Below are positions 1 to 8,532 of a stretch of 32,509 bases of DNA, one piece after another (the first letter of the stretch is position 1; every line of letters begins with the position of its first letter). This stretch comes from Rhodothermales bacterium (lineage in GTDB: Bacteria; Bacteroidota; Rhodothermia; Rhodothermales; Bin80), in assembly GCA_012267425.1 (NCBI GenBank), contig JAAXGO010000037.1:1-32509 (forward strand), given 5' to 3'. A model generated the notes under the pieces. That model was not told the origin of the DNA, made no database searches, and saw only the letters and a program-made list of their open reading frames with translations. The translations under genes and the position numbers were made by a program.

Positions 1-2000
1 CGTGGGTACATACCGCTACGTTAGAATCGGACCACGGAGGATTTGGAACGTCCGTCGCCGTTGATGCCAATCGGCTGATCATCGGTGCACCAGGCGGCAC
101 AGAGGAAGCGGGCGCCGTTTTCGCCTACCGGTTAGGGGACTCGGGCTGGGAAGCAGACGGCGTACTCACCGCCGACACAGTAGCAACGCTCCGGAGCGGG
201 TGGGGCAGCGCACTCGCGCTGAGCGGATCACACGCCGTAGTGGGCGCTCCGATGGCGGAGAGCCGCGCAGGTACGGCGGTTGCATTCCATCATGACGGAA
301 TGCAGTGGGTAGCCTCCGGCATACTGGAGGCTACCGGCTACGAGGCAGGAGATCGTTTCGGTGCTGCAGCTCTCTTTTTTGGCGAGCAGCTCGCAGTCGG
401 CGCGCCCGGCGCCGGCTCGGTTGCGCTGTTCGACTTCGATACAGACACACAACGCTGGACATTCGACAGCCACATTCTGCCCTTCGAATCGTCCGCGGGC
501 GCTCAATTCGGCGCGTCCATTGCAGCAGCGGGCACTGAGCTTTGGGTGGGCTCACCCGGACATGCGGCGCGTGAAGGAGCCGTCTGGCGGTTCGAATTCG
601 ACGGACAACAGATCGTCGCATCGTCACGAATCGTAGCAGACGATCTGCAATTCAGAAGCGGATTCGGAACATCACTGGCGCTGTCTGAAAGCATAGCGAT
701 CGTCGGAGCGGTTGGCCACGACAACTTTGAGGGAGCAGCTTTTCCGTACGTGTCTTCTGACGGCGCCTGGACGGCGATGCATGTCTTGTTTAACGATTCC
801 GGTGAAATGCCGTCCGTCGTCGGTGACACCGTCGAATGCGAAGACGGCGAAGCAGGCACCTTCCCCTGCGCAGAAGTTGACATGCTGTCGTTTCTCACGC
901 GCCGCGAAATCGGCGCGCGACGCGGCATTCAGGTTAATGACGTGTGGGGATGGGAAGACCCCGAGACAGGCCGTGAGTACGCCCTCGTCGGACGCACAGA
1001 CGGCACGTCGTTTATCGATCTGTCGGATCCCAGCCATCCGGTCTATCTGGGCGACCTCCCCAAAACGGCCACGGCAAACCAGAGCCTCTGGCGAGACATC
1101 AAAGTGTACAGTGATCACGCCTTTATCGTTGCCGACGGCGCAGGTGCACATCACATGCAGATTTTCGACCTGCGTCAGCTGCGGAACATCGATACACCAC
1201 CGGTGACGTTTACCGAAACGGCAATTTACAAGGGTATCTACAGCTCACACAACCTGATCATCAACGAGGACACCGGCTTCGCATACGCCGTCGGCAACGA
1301 CTCCGGCGGCGAAACCTGCGGCGGCGCGCTGCACATGATCGACGTGCGGGACCCGGTCAATCCTACATTCGCCGGCTGCTTCGCCGACACGCGGACAGGA
1401 CGCAGCGGAACAGGTGCAACGCACGACGCACAATGCGTGACGTACCACGGGCCGGACGCGGCCTATAGCGGGAGGGAAATCTGCCTGAGCTCGAACGGCA
1501 CCGCACTGTCAATCGCCGACGTAACCGACAAAGCAAACCCGGTTGCAGTGTCAGTCGCCGAATATCCGAACGTCGCCTATACGCACCAGGGATGGCTGAC
1601 CGAGGACCATAGGTATTTCTATCTCAACGACGAAGGCGATGAAGTAGCCGGTCTCGTAGACGCAACACGGACGCTCATCTTTGACCTCACCGACCTGGAG
1701 GATCCTGCGGTCGTAGGCGAGTACATGGGACCGACGAGCGCCATCGACCACAACCTGTACATTCGTGGCGACGTCATGTACCAAACGAACTACATAGAAG
1801 GACTCCGGCTCGTCGACATAACAGATCCGGAAAACCCGGCGGAAATCGGTCACTTCGACACTGTCCCGTACGGTCCGAACGACAATTCGCCCGTTCTCGG
1901 TGCCTGGAGCAATTATCCCTACTTCAAAAGTGGAGTAATCGTCGTCACCAGCGGGCGCGAAGGGGTCTTTTTCCTCAAAAAGAAGACCGTCGATATCTAA
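1..2000 (+). CDS. FG-GAP repeat / choice-of-anchor B family exported protein (5' end missing)
   Basis: The frame is open from base 3 at the left edge, so the gene starts outside the window and 665 residues are visible. The first ~240 visible residues hold five FG-GAP-type beta-propeller blades, each centred on a motif such as IIGAPG, VVGAP, AVGAPG, WVGSPG or IVGAVG and spaced about 51 residues apart. From about residue 275 the protein matches the choice-of-anchor B domain, built of LVIVD-like repeats: an entry with two cysteines (VECEDG...FPCAEVD), then FIDLSDPSHPVYLG, MIDVRDPVNPTFAG, IADVTDKANPVA and LVDITDPENPAEIG. Members of this family are exported and attached to the surface by various C-terminal anchors. 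This protein stops at FFLKKKTVDI directly after the domain, with no visible anchor. The ligand or partner is unknown. The family call is firm; the role is not known. Confidence 0.88.
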   Translation, partial: WVHTATLESDHGGFGTSVAVDANRLIIGAPGGTEEAGAVFAYRLGDSGWEADGVLTADTVATLRSGWGSALALSGSHAVVGAPMAESRAGTAVAFHHDGMQWVASGILEATGYEAGDRFGAAALFFGEQLAVGAPGAGSVALFDFDTDTQRWTFDSHILPFESSAGAQFGASIAAAGTELWVGSPGHAAREGAVWRFEFDGQQIVASSRIVADDLQFRSGFGTSLALSESIAIVGAVGHDNFEGAAFPYVSSDGAWTAMHVLFNDSGEMPSVVGDTVECEDGEAGTFPCAEVDMLSFLTRREIGARRGIQVNDVWGWEDPETGREYALVGRTDGTSFIDLSDPSHPVYLGDLPKTATANQSLWRDIKVYSDHAFIVADGAGAHHMQIFDLRQLRNIDTPPVTFTETAIYKGIYSSHNLIINEDTGFAYAVGNDSGGETCGGALHMIDVRDPVNPTFAGCFADTRTGRSGTGATHDAQCVTYHGPDAAYSGREICLSSNGTALSIADVTDKANPVAVSVAEYPNVAYTHQGWLTEDHRYFYLNDEGDEVAGLVDATRTLIFDLTDLEDPAVVGEYMGPTSAIDHNLYIRGDVMYQTNYIEGLRLVDITDPENPAEIGHFDTVPYGPNDNSPVLGAWSNYPYFKSGVIVVTSGREGVFFLKKKTVDI

Positions 2001-2170
2001 ACGGGAACCTGACAGGTCACCATTCATTTCCAGAGACTTCGTTCAGAGCGCTTCAAATTGCAGTAAATCGAGCATCATCGCGTGCAGTTGCATGTCAGTA
2101 CCCCGATTGGCACGATTCCTGCGCGCATGTCGTAACGTAGACCCCGTAACCCAAACCGTCCGCATCCGAA

Positions 2171-3007
2171 ATGAAACGGACCCGCATGAAGCCAGCTAGC
2201 CTCGTCCTGCTGCTGGTTGCACTCGCTTTCACTGCATTCTCTGCCGAGCAGGCCTCGGCCCAGGAATACAAGGAGACATACAACGCCGCGCTCGAGGCCG
2301 CGAAGGCCAAAGATTTCGCGGGCGCCCTGGAATTATTCAAAGAGGCTGCCATTGGCGCTGACAACGCAGAGGACAGCGACATCGCAAGGAGAGCGCGTTA
2401 CGTGGCTGCACAATTGGAAAACAGGCTCGGCAACGCCGCTTATAAGGCCGAGCAGTACGACGTAGCGCTGGCACACTATTCGTCGGGCTCCGACCTCTAC
2501 GCCGAATTTATCAAAAATGGGTATGGTGAAGGCCAGGCGCTGATAAAAATCGGGCGTATCGATGACGGCCTTGCCGAGCTCGTCAAAGTCGTAAAAGCGC
2601 CGGGCGACCGCAAAACGAGCCTCGCTGCAGAGACAGCCATCCGGCAACACTTTTACTTCCAGGCATCCTCGGCAGTAAGCAAGTCGAATGCCATATCGCG
2701 CGATGCGGACCGAGCCATCACCGCGCTGAACCAACTGACCCAATACGAGCTCGCGCCTGACGCCGACTTTCATTATTACATGGCCGAAGCGCATCGCATC
2801 AAAGGTGACGCTGAGACCAGTCTCAGTTCCGCGGACGAGGCTCTCGGGCTCCACCAAGGCACGCGTACGGATAAAGCCAAGATCTGGTACGTCAAGGCCC
2901 AGGCACACGTGGCACTGAGGCAGACAGACGCCGCTAAGGAAGCGTTCACCAACGCCGCTGTCGGTGCCTATAAGCAGTCAGCGGAAGATTGGATCTCCCG
3001 CCTGTAA
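2171..3007 (+). CDS. Exported TPR-like helical repeat protein
   Basis: This 278-residue protein begins with a clear Sec signal peptide (basic MKRTRMK, hydrophobic LVLLLVALAFTAF, cleavage near ASA-QE at residue 30). There is no lipobox cysteine, so it is predicted to be soluble in the periplasm. The mature part is alpha-helical with tetratricopeptide-like units (for example YNAALEAAKAKDFAGALELF and AAYKAEQYDVALAHY) and a second set near the C-terminus (YYMAEAHRIKGDAETSLSSA, WYVKAQAHVALRQTDAAKEAF). Such repeats normally form protein-binding scaffolds; no enzyme motif is visible. It stands alone: 170 bases separate it from the upstream gene and an intrinsic terminator follows its stop. A second in-frame ATG at codon 6 is a possible alternative start. 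The function is unknown. Confidence 0.8.
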   Translation: MKRTRMKPASLVLLLVALAFTAFSAEQASAQEYKETYNAALEAAKAKDFAGALELFKEAAIGADNAEDSDIARRARYVAAQLENRLGNAAYKAEQYDVALAHYSSGSDLYAEFIKNGYGEGQALIKIGRIDDGLAELVKVVKAPGDRKTSLAAETAIRQHFYFQASSAVSKSNAISRDADRAITALNQLTQYELAPDADFHYYMAEAHRIKGDAETSLSSADEALGLHQGTRTDKAKIWYVKAQAHVALRQTDAAKEAFTNAAVGAYKQSAEDWISRL

Positions 3008-3032
3008 CCATGTGACTTTTCCATGGCATGGG

Positions 3033-3067
3033 GCCCGTAATCCGTCTGGATTACGGGCTTTTTGTTT
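3033..3067 (+). terminator. Strong rho-independent terminator after the TPR-like gene
   Basis: There is a perfect 11-bp stem, GCCCGTAATCC at 3033-3043 pairing with GGATTACGGGC at 3048-3058. It has a GTCT tetraloop and is followed at once by TTTTTGTTT. It begins 26 bases after the TPR-gene stop and ends 14 bases before the next gene, so it separates that gene from the glycan operon. Confidence 0.93.
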
Positions 3068-3080
3068 GGCCACCGACACA

Positions 3081-3866
3081 ATGTGCACCAGTGACGTCTC
3101 ACCCTCCTCCCGTATTGGCACCGGTACATCAATCGGCAAATTCTGCGTCATTGAAGAAGATGTGACGATCGGCATGAAGTGCCTCATCGGTCACCACGTC
3201 GTCATTCGCCGAGGAACTTCAATTGGCGACGGTGTACGCATTGACGACCACGCAACGCTTGGTAAGGTGCCTATGCGCGCATCCAATACCGCGCTCAGTG
3301 CAAAAGAGCCGACCCCGGGTGCATGCGTTGGCAACGGGTGCCTTATCGGCACCAGCGCCGTGCTGTATGCAGGCTGCGTGCTCGACGAATACGTTTTGGT
3401 TGCTGACCTGGCTACACTACGTGAATCCGTCACGATCGGCGCCCACACCATAATCGGACGCGGCGTGGCCGTGGAGAATTCCTGCACGATTGGACGATAT
3501 GTCAAACTCGAAACGAACGCGTACGTGACCGCCTATTCGGTGATCGAAGACCGCGCCTTCGTTGCACCCGGAGTATTGACGTCGAACGACAACTTCGCCG
3601 GACGGACTGAAGAGCGCAAGAAGCACTACAAAGGCGTCCACGTGCGCCGCGGCGGTAGAATCGGAGTCGGTACGGTGATCCTGCCCGGACGCGAAATCGG
3701 AGCAGATGCGTTGGTTGCAGGAGGCGCCGTCGTCACGCGTGACGCCCCCCCAGAGGCAATTTTCGCGGGTGCACCGGCCCGCGCAGTGCGACGCGTTCCA
3801 GAGAATCAACTTCTTAAGAATCAGGGCTGGAAGGACGTGGACGAAACTGACTCCGAGGCGGCATGA
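3081..3866 (+). CDS. Left-handed beta-helix acyltransferase (WbpD/WlbB-like N-acetyltransferase)
   Basis: This protein of 261 residues consists almost wholly of hexapeptide repeats (IGTGTS, IGKFCV, VTIGMK, IGDGVR, IGTSAV, VTIGAH, IGRYVK, IGVGTV). It ends with the usual acetyltransferase tail IFAGAPARAVRRV. The family forms trimers that use acetyl-CoA. Together with the aminotransferase and Gfo/Idh oxidoreductase that follow, it most likely acetylates the 3-amino group of UDP-2-acetamido-3-amino-3-deoxyglucuronate. The frame stays open upstream to about 2964, but that part would cross the preceding gene's end and the terminator, so ATG 3081 is chosen. It is longer than typical WbpD (about 190 residues) because of extra N-terminal coils. 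Its stop overlaps the next start by four bases (ATGA). The exact substrate is inferred. Confidence 0.82.
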   Translation: MCTSDVSPSSRIGTGTSIGKFCVIEEDVTIGMKCLIGHHVVIRRGTSIGDGVRIDDHATLGKVPMRASNTALSAKEPTPGACVGNGCLIGTSAVLYAGCVLDEYVLVADLATLRESVTIGAHTIIGRGVAVENSCTIGRYVKLETNAYVTAYSVIEDRAFVAPGVLTSNDNFAGRTEERKKHYKGVHVRRGGRIGVGTVILPGREIGADALVAGGAVVTRDAPPEAIFAGAPARAVRRVPENQLLKNQGWKDVDETDSEAA

Positions 3867-4975
3867 AGATTCAAATGGTAGACCTTCAGGGGCAGTATCA
3901 GTCTCTCAAACGCGAAATCGATTCTGCCATTGCCGACGTCGTTACGTCCGGGCAATTCATTCGAGGGCCGGTCGTCGAGAACTTTCAAGGTGAGCTGGCC
4001 GGGTATCTCGGCGGTCCGTATGCCTTGGGCGTCGCAAATGGTACGGACGCGCTGCAGATCGCGTACATGGCGCTCGGTATCAAAGCCGGCGACGAAGTCA
4101 TCACACCCGCCTTCACCTTCGTCGCGACGGCAGAAGCCGCAGCACTCCTTGGCGCTACGCCGGTGTTTGCAGACATTGATCCCGAGACATTTGGCCTCGA
4201 CCCGGCACGCCTTGCAGCGCTTATTACGCCCAAGACAAAAGCGATCGTCCCAGTACACCTGTTCGGGCATCCTTGCGACCTCGATCCGATTCTGGAGATC
4301 GGGCGACGCCACTGTATCCCTATCATCGAAGACAATGCGCAGGCCATCGGTGCCACGTACAAGGGGGAACGTACGGGGTATCTGGGCGACATCGGTACTC
4401 TTTCGTTTTTTCCATCCAAGAACCTGGGCGCCTACGGAGACGGCGGCGCCGTACTTACATGCAATCGCGATCTGCACGACCGCTTTTTCATGATCTCCAA
4501 CCACGGCGGTCGCCGCAAGTACTTCCACGAGAGTATCGGCCTCAACAGCCGCCTGGACGCTGTGCAGGCTGCCGTGTTACGTGTCAAACTCACGGCACTT
4601 GACAGATTTGCTGAAGCCCGTAAAGCAGCGGCCCGGCGGTACGATGCCCATTTTGCAGATTGCAGCTCCATCGCAACGCCAACCGTAGCATCGTGGGCGG
4701 GGCACGTCTATCATCAGTACACGCTGCGTATCAAGAACGGACGGCGCGACATGGTCGCAGCGCACCTCAAAGACCATGGGATCCCCTACGGCATCTACTA
4801 TCCGGTGCCGCTCCACCAACTGCCTGCCTTCAAAAACGCGCACAAAAGTGGCCCGCTGCCGCATTCGGAACGTGCGACACGTGAGGTAATTTCGCTCCCG
4901 ATGCATACGGAATTGACGGCCGATCAGCAAGAATACGTCGCAAGCGCCGTACTTGAAGCCGTCCAGGGAACGTAG
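3863..4975 (+). CDS. DegT/DnrJ/EryC1/StrS nucleotide-sugar aminotransferase (WbpE-like)
   Basis: This 370-residue PLP-dependent sugar aminotransferase is of normal length. Visible landmarks are the N-terminal MVDLQGQY, the substrate/cofactor loop NGTDALQIA (59-67), TPAFTFVATAEA (81-92), the aspartate that contacts the PLP ring in IIEDNAQAIGA (Asp157), and the Schiff-base lysine in FFPSKNLGAYGDGG (Lys186). The family transfers an amino group, usually from glutamate, to a keto-sugar nucleotide. With a WbpD-like acetyltransferase before it and a WbpB-like oxidoreductase two bases after it, the expected step is amination of the 3-keto intermediate of UDP-GlcNAc-uronate. The start overlaps the preceding stop (ATGA), which indicates translational coupling. 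The family is certain; the substrate is inferred from neighbours. Confidence 0.93.
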   Translation: MKIQMVDLQGQYQSLKREIDSAIADVVTSGQFIRGPVVENFQGELAGYLGGPYALGVANGTDALQIAYMALGIKAGDEVITPAFTFVATAEAAALLGATPVFADIDPETFGLDPARLAALITPKTKAIVPVHLFGHPCDLDPILEIGRRHCIPIIEDNAQAIGATYKGERTGYLGDIGTLSFFPSKNLGAYGDGGAVLTCNRDLHDRFFMISNHGGRRKYFHESIGLNSRLDAVQAAVLRVKLTALDRFAEARKAAARRYDAHFADCSSIATPTVASWAGHVYHQYTLRIKNGRRDMVAAHLKDHGIPYGIYYPVPLHQLPAFKNAHKSGPLPHSERATREVISLPMHTELTADQQEYVASAVLEAVQGT

Positions 4976-4977
4976 AC

Positions 4978-6006
4978 ATGCAACCGACCACACTATGTAT
5001 TGCACAGGTCGGCGTCGGCTACTGGGGCAAGAATCTGCTCCGCAATTTCAGCTCGCTTCCCGGCGTCAAGGTCACACACGTCTGTGACCGCAACCCGGAG
5101 GTCCTCGCGCGTGTGTCGCGTCAGTATCCGTGGGTCGTCCCGACGCAAAATATCGACGACATCGTCGATGACCCGCGTATTTCTGCCGTGGTGGTTGCCA
5201 CCGAAACGCAGCTGCACTTCACGCTCGCCGAGAAGGCGCTATTGGCCGGCAAGCACGTCTTCGTAGAAAAGCCAATGACGCAAACAGTGCCGCAAGCTCA
5301 GCGCCTCGTTGACCTTGCCGAAAAGGGCGGGCGGCACCTCATGGTGGGCCATCTCCTCCTCTACCACCCCGCCTTCAGGTACGTCGAAGAGCTCATCCGC
5401 ACCGGCCAATTGGGCGACATCTATTATCTCTACAGCGTCCGCGTGAACCTGGGAATCGTCCGGCAACACGAAAACGCCCTGGAGAGCCTTGCACCACACG
5501 ACCTGTCGGTGGCACTCGCCTTTCTCAGGCAAAAGCCCGTTGCCGTTTGCGCGCAGGGACAGGCCTACCTGCAGCCCGGCGTTGCCGACGTTGCGTTCGC
5601 CACCGTCTTTTTCGATGGCGGAGCGCTGGCTCACCTGCACACGAGTTGGCTCGATCCGCACAAGATTCGCAAGGTCACAGTCGTGGGCAACAGGAAAATG
5701 GCCGTCATAGACGACGGCGTAGGAGCCGAAAAGGTGCGTTTGTACGACAAGGGCGTTGGACCTGCTACCAGCGAATCGAACTATGCCAACTACGCCGATT
5801 CGCTAGCCGTTCGGTCGGGCGACATACATATCCCAAGAATCGACATGCAAGAGCCCCTGCGTCTCGAATGCAGCCACTTTATCGAGTGCCTACGCACTGG
5901 CAAGCGCCCACGGACGGACGGTCGTAACGGACTTGCAGTAGTGCGTCTTTTGGAAGCCGCGCAGCGATCACTTGAAAAGAACGGTCGGACCGTAGACATC
6001 GCTTAA
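4978..6006 (+). CDS. Gfo/Idh/MocA family oxidoreductase (WbpB/WlbA-like)
   Basis: This 342-residue NAD(P)-dependent sugar oxidoreductase has an N-terminal Rossmann fold with the glycine motif VGVGYWGKN (11-19) and the family's catalytic/binding EKP motif in KHVFVEKPM (Lys98). It also has GHLLLYHPAF and a C-terminal alpha/beta substrate domain. WbpB/WlbA enzymes oxidise C3 of UDP-GlcNAc-uronate to the ketone that the adjacent aminotransferase then aminates; some recycle NADH with 2-oxoglutarate. The two-base gap to the aminotransferase supports a single transcript. The gene is intact. The family call is firm and the pathway call rests on the three-gene context plus a WbpA-type dehydrogenase at 8475-9782. 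Confidence 0.9.
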   Translation: MQPTTLCIAQVGVGYWGKNLLRNFSSLPGVKVTHVCDRNPEVLARVSRQYPWVVPTQNIDDIVDDPRISAVVVATETQLHFTLAEKALLAGKHVFVEKPMTQTVPQAQRLVDLAEKGGRHLMVGHLLLYHPAFRYVEELIRTGQLGDIYYLYSVRVNLGIVRQHENALESLAPHDLSVALAFLRQKPVAVCAQGQAYLQPGVADVAFATVFFDGGALAHLHTSWLDPHKIRKVTVVGNRKMAVIDDGVGAEKVRLYDKGVGPATSESNYANYADSLAVRSGDIHIPRIDMQEPLRLECSHFIECLRTGKRPRTDGRNGLAVVRLLEAAQRSLEKNGRTVDIA

Positions 6007-6018
6007 CGAGAGCACCCC

Positions 6019-6810
6019 ATGTCTGCTCCGGAGCTGAAGACCTACCTGGAACGCCTGGTCAAGGCATTCGAGCGCCCGGCCTTCATCCAGGACGACCCGA
6101 TCGCCGTAGCACACGGCTTCGACGATCCGCGCGACCAGGAAGTGATCGGACTCTACTCGGCGCTTCTGGCCTGGGGCCGCCGCGAAACGGTCCTGACAAA
6201 AATGGCCACGCTATGCGACCTTATGGACTGGCGTCCATACGAATTCGTAATGCACTTCGACAGGGGCCAACTCAGTGACAGGCTCGCTGACTTCAAACAC
6301 CGGACCTTCCAGCCACTGGATGCCATCTGGTTTACGAGAAACCTGAGCACCCTCATTATGAGGTGGGGCAGCGTCGAGAAGATCTTCGCAGGTCACATGT
6401 CGGCAGATTCACGCGACATAGCGCCTGCCATCGAAGGCTTCAGCCGGTCGATCATGATGGCGTCTGCAGAAACTCCGGCTCGGCTGCGTAAACACCTGGC
6501 CCGCCCACGCAGCGGAAGCGCCTGCAAGCGGCTCTGCATGTACCTTCGGTGGATGGTCCGCCGTCCGCCGGTAGATCTCGGCATCTGGACGATGATCCAA
6601 CCGGCACAGCTCGTGCTTCCGCTCGATGTGCATTCCGGTAGGCAGGCCCGTGCTCTCGGTATGCTCACGCGCAAGGCCGACGACTGGAAGTCGGCGATAG
6701 AGCTCACCGGGCGCTGCCGTGAGTTTTGCCCCGAGGACCCGGCGCGGTACGACTATGCCTTTTTCGGACTCGGGGCGTACGGGGACCCGACAAGTGGCTC
6801 CAACCCATGA
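6019..6810 (+). CDS. TIGR02757 (DUF2400) family protein of unknown function
   Basis: This 263-residue protein shows conserved landmarks of the TIGR02757/DUF2400 family: DPIAVAHGFDDPRDQEVIGL near residues 26-45, ALLAWGRRETV, a basic KRLCMYLRWMVRR followed by VDLGIW, the LPLDVHSGR motif, and a C-terminal YDYAFFGLGAYG. The family is common in Bacteroidota and is all-helical. A distant tie to helix-hairpin-helix DNA glycosylases is possible, but I cannot show it here. It starts 12 bases after the oxidoreductase and overlaps the following glycosyltransferase by four bases (ATGA). It is therefore probably cotranscribed with glycan genes, although nothing in its sequence looks like a glycan enzyme. 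Confidence 0.85.
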   Translation: MSAPELKTYLERLVKAFERPAFIQDDPIAVAHGFDDPRDQEVIGLYSALLAWGRRETVLTKMATLCDLMDWRPYEFVMHFDRGQLSDRLADFKHRTFQPLDAIWFTRNLSTLIMRWGSVEKIFAGHMSADSRDIAPAIEGFSRSIMMASAETPARLRKHLARPRSGSACKRLCMYLRWMVRRPPVDLGIWTMIQPAQLVLPLDVHSGRQARALGMLTRKADDWKSAIELTGRCREFCPEDPARYDYAFFGLGAYGDPTSGSNP

Positions 6811-7766
6811 AGCAGCGACCCTCTGAGCCGGAGCTCGGACTTATCATTCCGTGCCACAACGAAGAAGACGTCGTACCGGAACTGCTCCACGCACTTGAAG
6901 ACTTGGATCTCGGGATTCCAGTGTCCGTGCTCTTCGTCGATGACGGCAGCACCGACGGCACGCTCGAGGCGTTCAAGGAAGCGTGCCTTCACAACAAGCG
7001 GCTGGCATGCTTGAGCTTTTCGCGTAATTTCGGGCACCAGAGTGCCGTATCCGCCGGACTCCGGCATGTCCGCGGTGACATCGTGGCGGTGCTCGACGCC
7101 GATCTCCAGGACCCGCCTGAAGTGTTGCATGAGTTCGTGAAAGCCTGGCGTAACGGAGCGGACGTCGTCTACGGCATCCGCACGAATCGAAAGGAGTCGC
7201 TCTTTCTGCGGCTGGCCTATCGCATGTTCTATCGCCTCTTACAGCGGATCGCAAATATTCACATTCCGCTCGATGCAGGCGATTTTGCCCTGATGGATCG
7301 CAAAGTTGTCAGCGTCATCAACGCGATGCCGGAGCATAACCGGTTCATCCGTGGCCTGCGAGGATGGGCGGGATTCAAACAGACGGGTATCCCCTACGAG
7401 CGCCAAGCACGCCGTGCGGGACGCCCATCCTACACACTCAAGCGGCTTATGAGACTGGCCTTCGATGGTCTCATGTCGTTTTCCGCCGTACCACTTCGGG
7501 TGTCGAGCTGGATGGGAGCTGCGTCCGCGCTTCTGGGATTCGGATACCTCGCATATGCGCTGACGTGCTGGCTTCGCGGCATCCAGCTACCCCCTGGCTG
7601 GACGTCTACGATCGTCGTCGTCCTGTTCCTTGGTGGCATTCAGCTTATGGTCCTCGGAATTCTGGGCGAGTACATCGGGCGCATCTTCGACGAAGTCAAG
7701 AACCGCCCCCACTACGTGCCGAGTGCCGCCTACGGGTGGCTGAAAGGCGAAGACGAAGCGGCGTGA
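6807..7766 (+). CDS. Family 2 glycosyltransferase, membrane-anchored (DPM1/GtrB-like)
   Basis: This protein of 319 residues starts from ATG 6807, which overlaps the previous stop as ATGA; an upstream in-frame GTG at 6726 lies inside the preceding gene and is not favoured. The GT-A domain shows LGLIIPCHNEE (10-20), DDGSTDGT (45-52) and the metal-binding DAD in LDADLQDPPE (Asp97, Asp99). Two C-terminal membrane spans (WMGAASALLGFGYLAYALTC and STIVVVLFLGGIQLMVLGIL) and the tail GEYIGRIFDEVKNRPHY are typical of GtrB/ArnC/DPM1 enzymes. These move a sugar from a nucleotide donor onto polyprenyl phosphate at the inner membrane. The sugar is not predictable. It probably feeds a surface-polysaccharide or glycan-decoration step. 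Confidence 0.92.
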   Translation: MKQRPSEPELGLIIPCHNEEDVVPELLHALEDLDLGIPVSVLFVDDGSTDGTLEAFKEACLHNKRLACLSFSRNFGHQSAVSAGLRHVRGDIVAVLDADLQDPPEVLHEFVKAWRNGADVVYGIRTNRKESLFLRLAYRMFYRLLQRIANIHIPLDAGDFALMDRKVVSVINAMPEHNRFIRGLRGWAGFKQTGIPYERQARRAGRPSYTLKRLMRLAFDGLMSFSAVPLRVSSWMGAASALLGFGYLAYALTCWLRGIQLPPGWTSTIVVVLFLGGIQLMVLGILGEYIGRIFDEVKNRPHYVPSAAYGWLKGEDEAA

Positions 7767-7767
7767 C

Positions 7768-8532
7768 ATGCAGAAGCGTTTCGCTGCTAACTATGCGCAG
7801 TATGAAGAGTCGCACTGGTGGTTTAAGGCACGCCGCCACATACTGCGCCGCCTGATCATACGTCTCGCACCCGGGCCACACCCGCACATCCTCGAAATCG
7901 GTACCGGTCCCGGCGCCAATCTGTACGCCATTTACCCGCGCAACGCCGTGATCACAGGGGTGGAGAAAGATCCCGCACAGGCAGAGCGGGCACGCAGCCG
8001 AGGTCCAATTCCCGTCCTCACGATTGCCGCGGAAGACGTTGCAGACGCCCTCGCAGGAACACCGTTTGACATAGTGACCATGTTTGATGTCTTAGAGCAC
8101 ATCGAGCACGACAAACGCGTCCTCTCAACCATACATCAGCTCCTTGTGCCAGGCGGCCGACTCCTCCTCACCGTGCCTGCCTATTCCTTCCTCTGGGGTC
8201 CGCAGGACATCGTAAGCGGACACCACAGGCGGTATACGCTCCATCAGCTTTGCGATCGTGTTCGCCGAGCCGGCTTTGCCATCGAGCGCGCAACGTACTT
8301 CAATACGCTGCTTTTTCCTGCAATCGCCTGCGTTCGGTTCCTGAAGCGTACGCCGAAGAATCCAACGACTGATTTCAAACTCTCGCTGGGCCCCCTGGAC
8401 CAGGTCCTCGGATGGATTTTTGGACTTGAGGCATGGCTGCTTCGCGTAACCAACCTCCCATTCGGCGTGTCGATCTACGTGGCTGCCCGAAGCGTCGACC
8501 GGGTGTCGACCACACGGTGCGAGAGCTCATAG
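7768..8532 (+). CDS. Class I SAM-dependent methyltransferase
   Basis: This 254-residue protein has methyltransferase motif I in HILEIGTGPGANL (40-52), the acidic FDIVTMFDVLEHIEHD, and VPGGRLLLTVPAYSFLWGPQ, followed by GHHRRYT. This is the pattern of small-molecule or sugar methyltransferases often found beside DPM1-like GT2 genes. It starts two bases after the GT2 stop, so it is the last gene of the plus-strand operon. The final ~15 residues (after IYVAARS) go beyond the usual family end. They run into the convergent dehydrogenase gene, overlapping it by 58 bases. The acceptor is unknown; a glycan or lipid-linked sugar is plausible from context. Confidence 0.87.
   Translation: MQKRFAANYAQYEESHWWFKARRHILRRLIIRLAPGPHPHILEIGTGPGANLYAIYPRNAVITGVEKDPAQAERARSRGPIPVLTIAAEDVADALAGTPFDIVTMFDVLEHIEHDKRVLSTIHQLLVPGGRLLLTVPAYSFLWGPQDIVSGHHRRYTLHQLCDRVRRAGFAIERATYFNTLLFPAIACVRFLKRTPKNPTTDFKLSLGPLDQVLGWIFGLEAWLLRVTNLPFGVSIYVAARSVDRVSTTRCESS

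Noticed and set aside
2964-3080. Upstream extension of the beta-helix acyltransferase
   Set aside because: It would overlap the TPR-like gene and read through an intrinsic terminator; the hexapeptide repeats begin only after ATG 3081.
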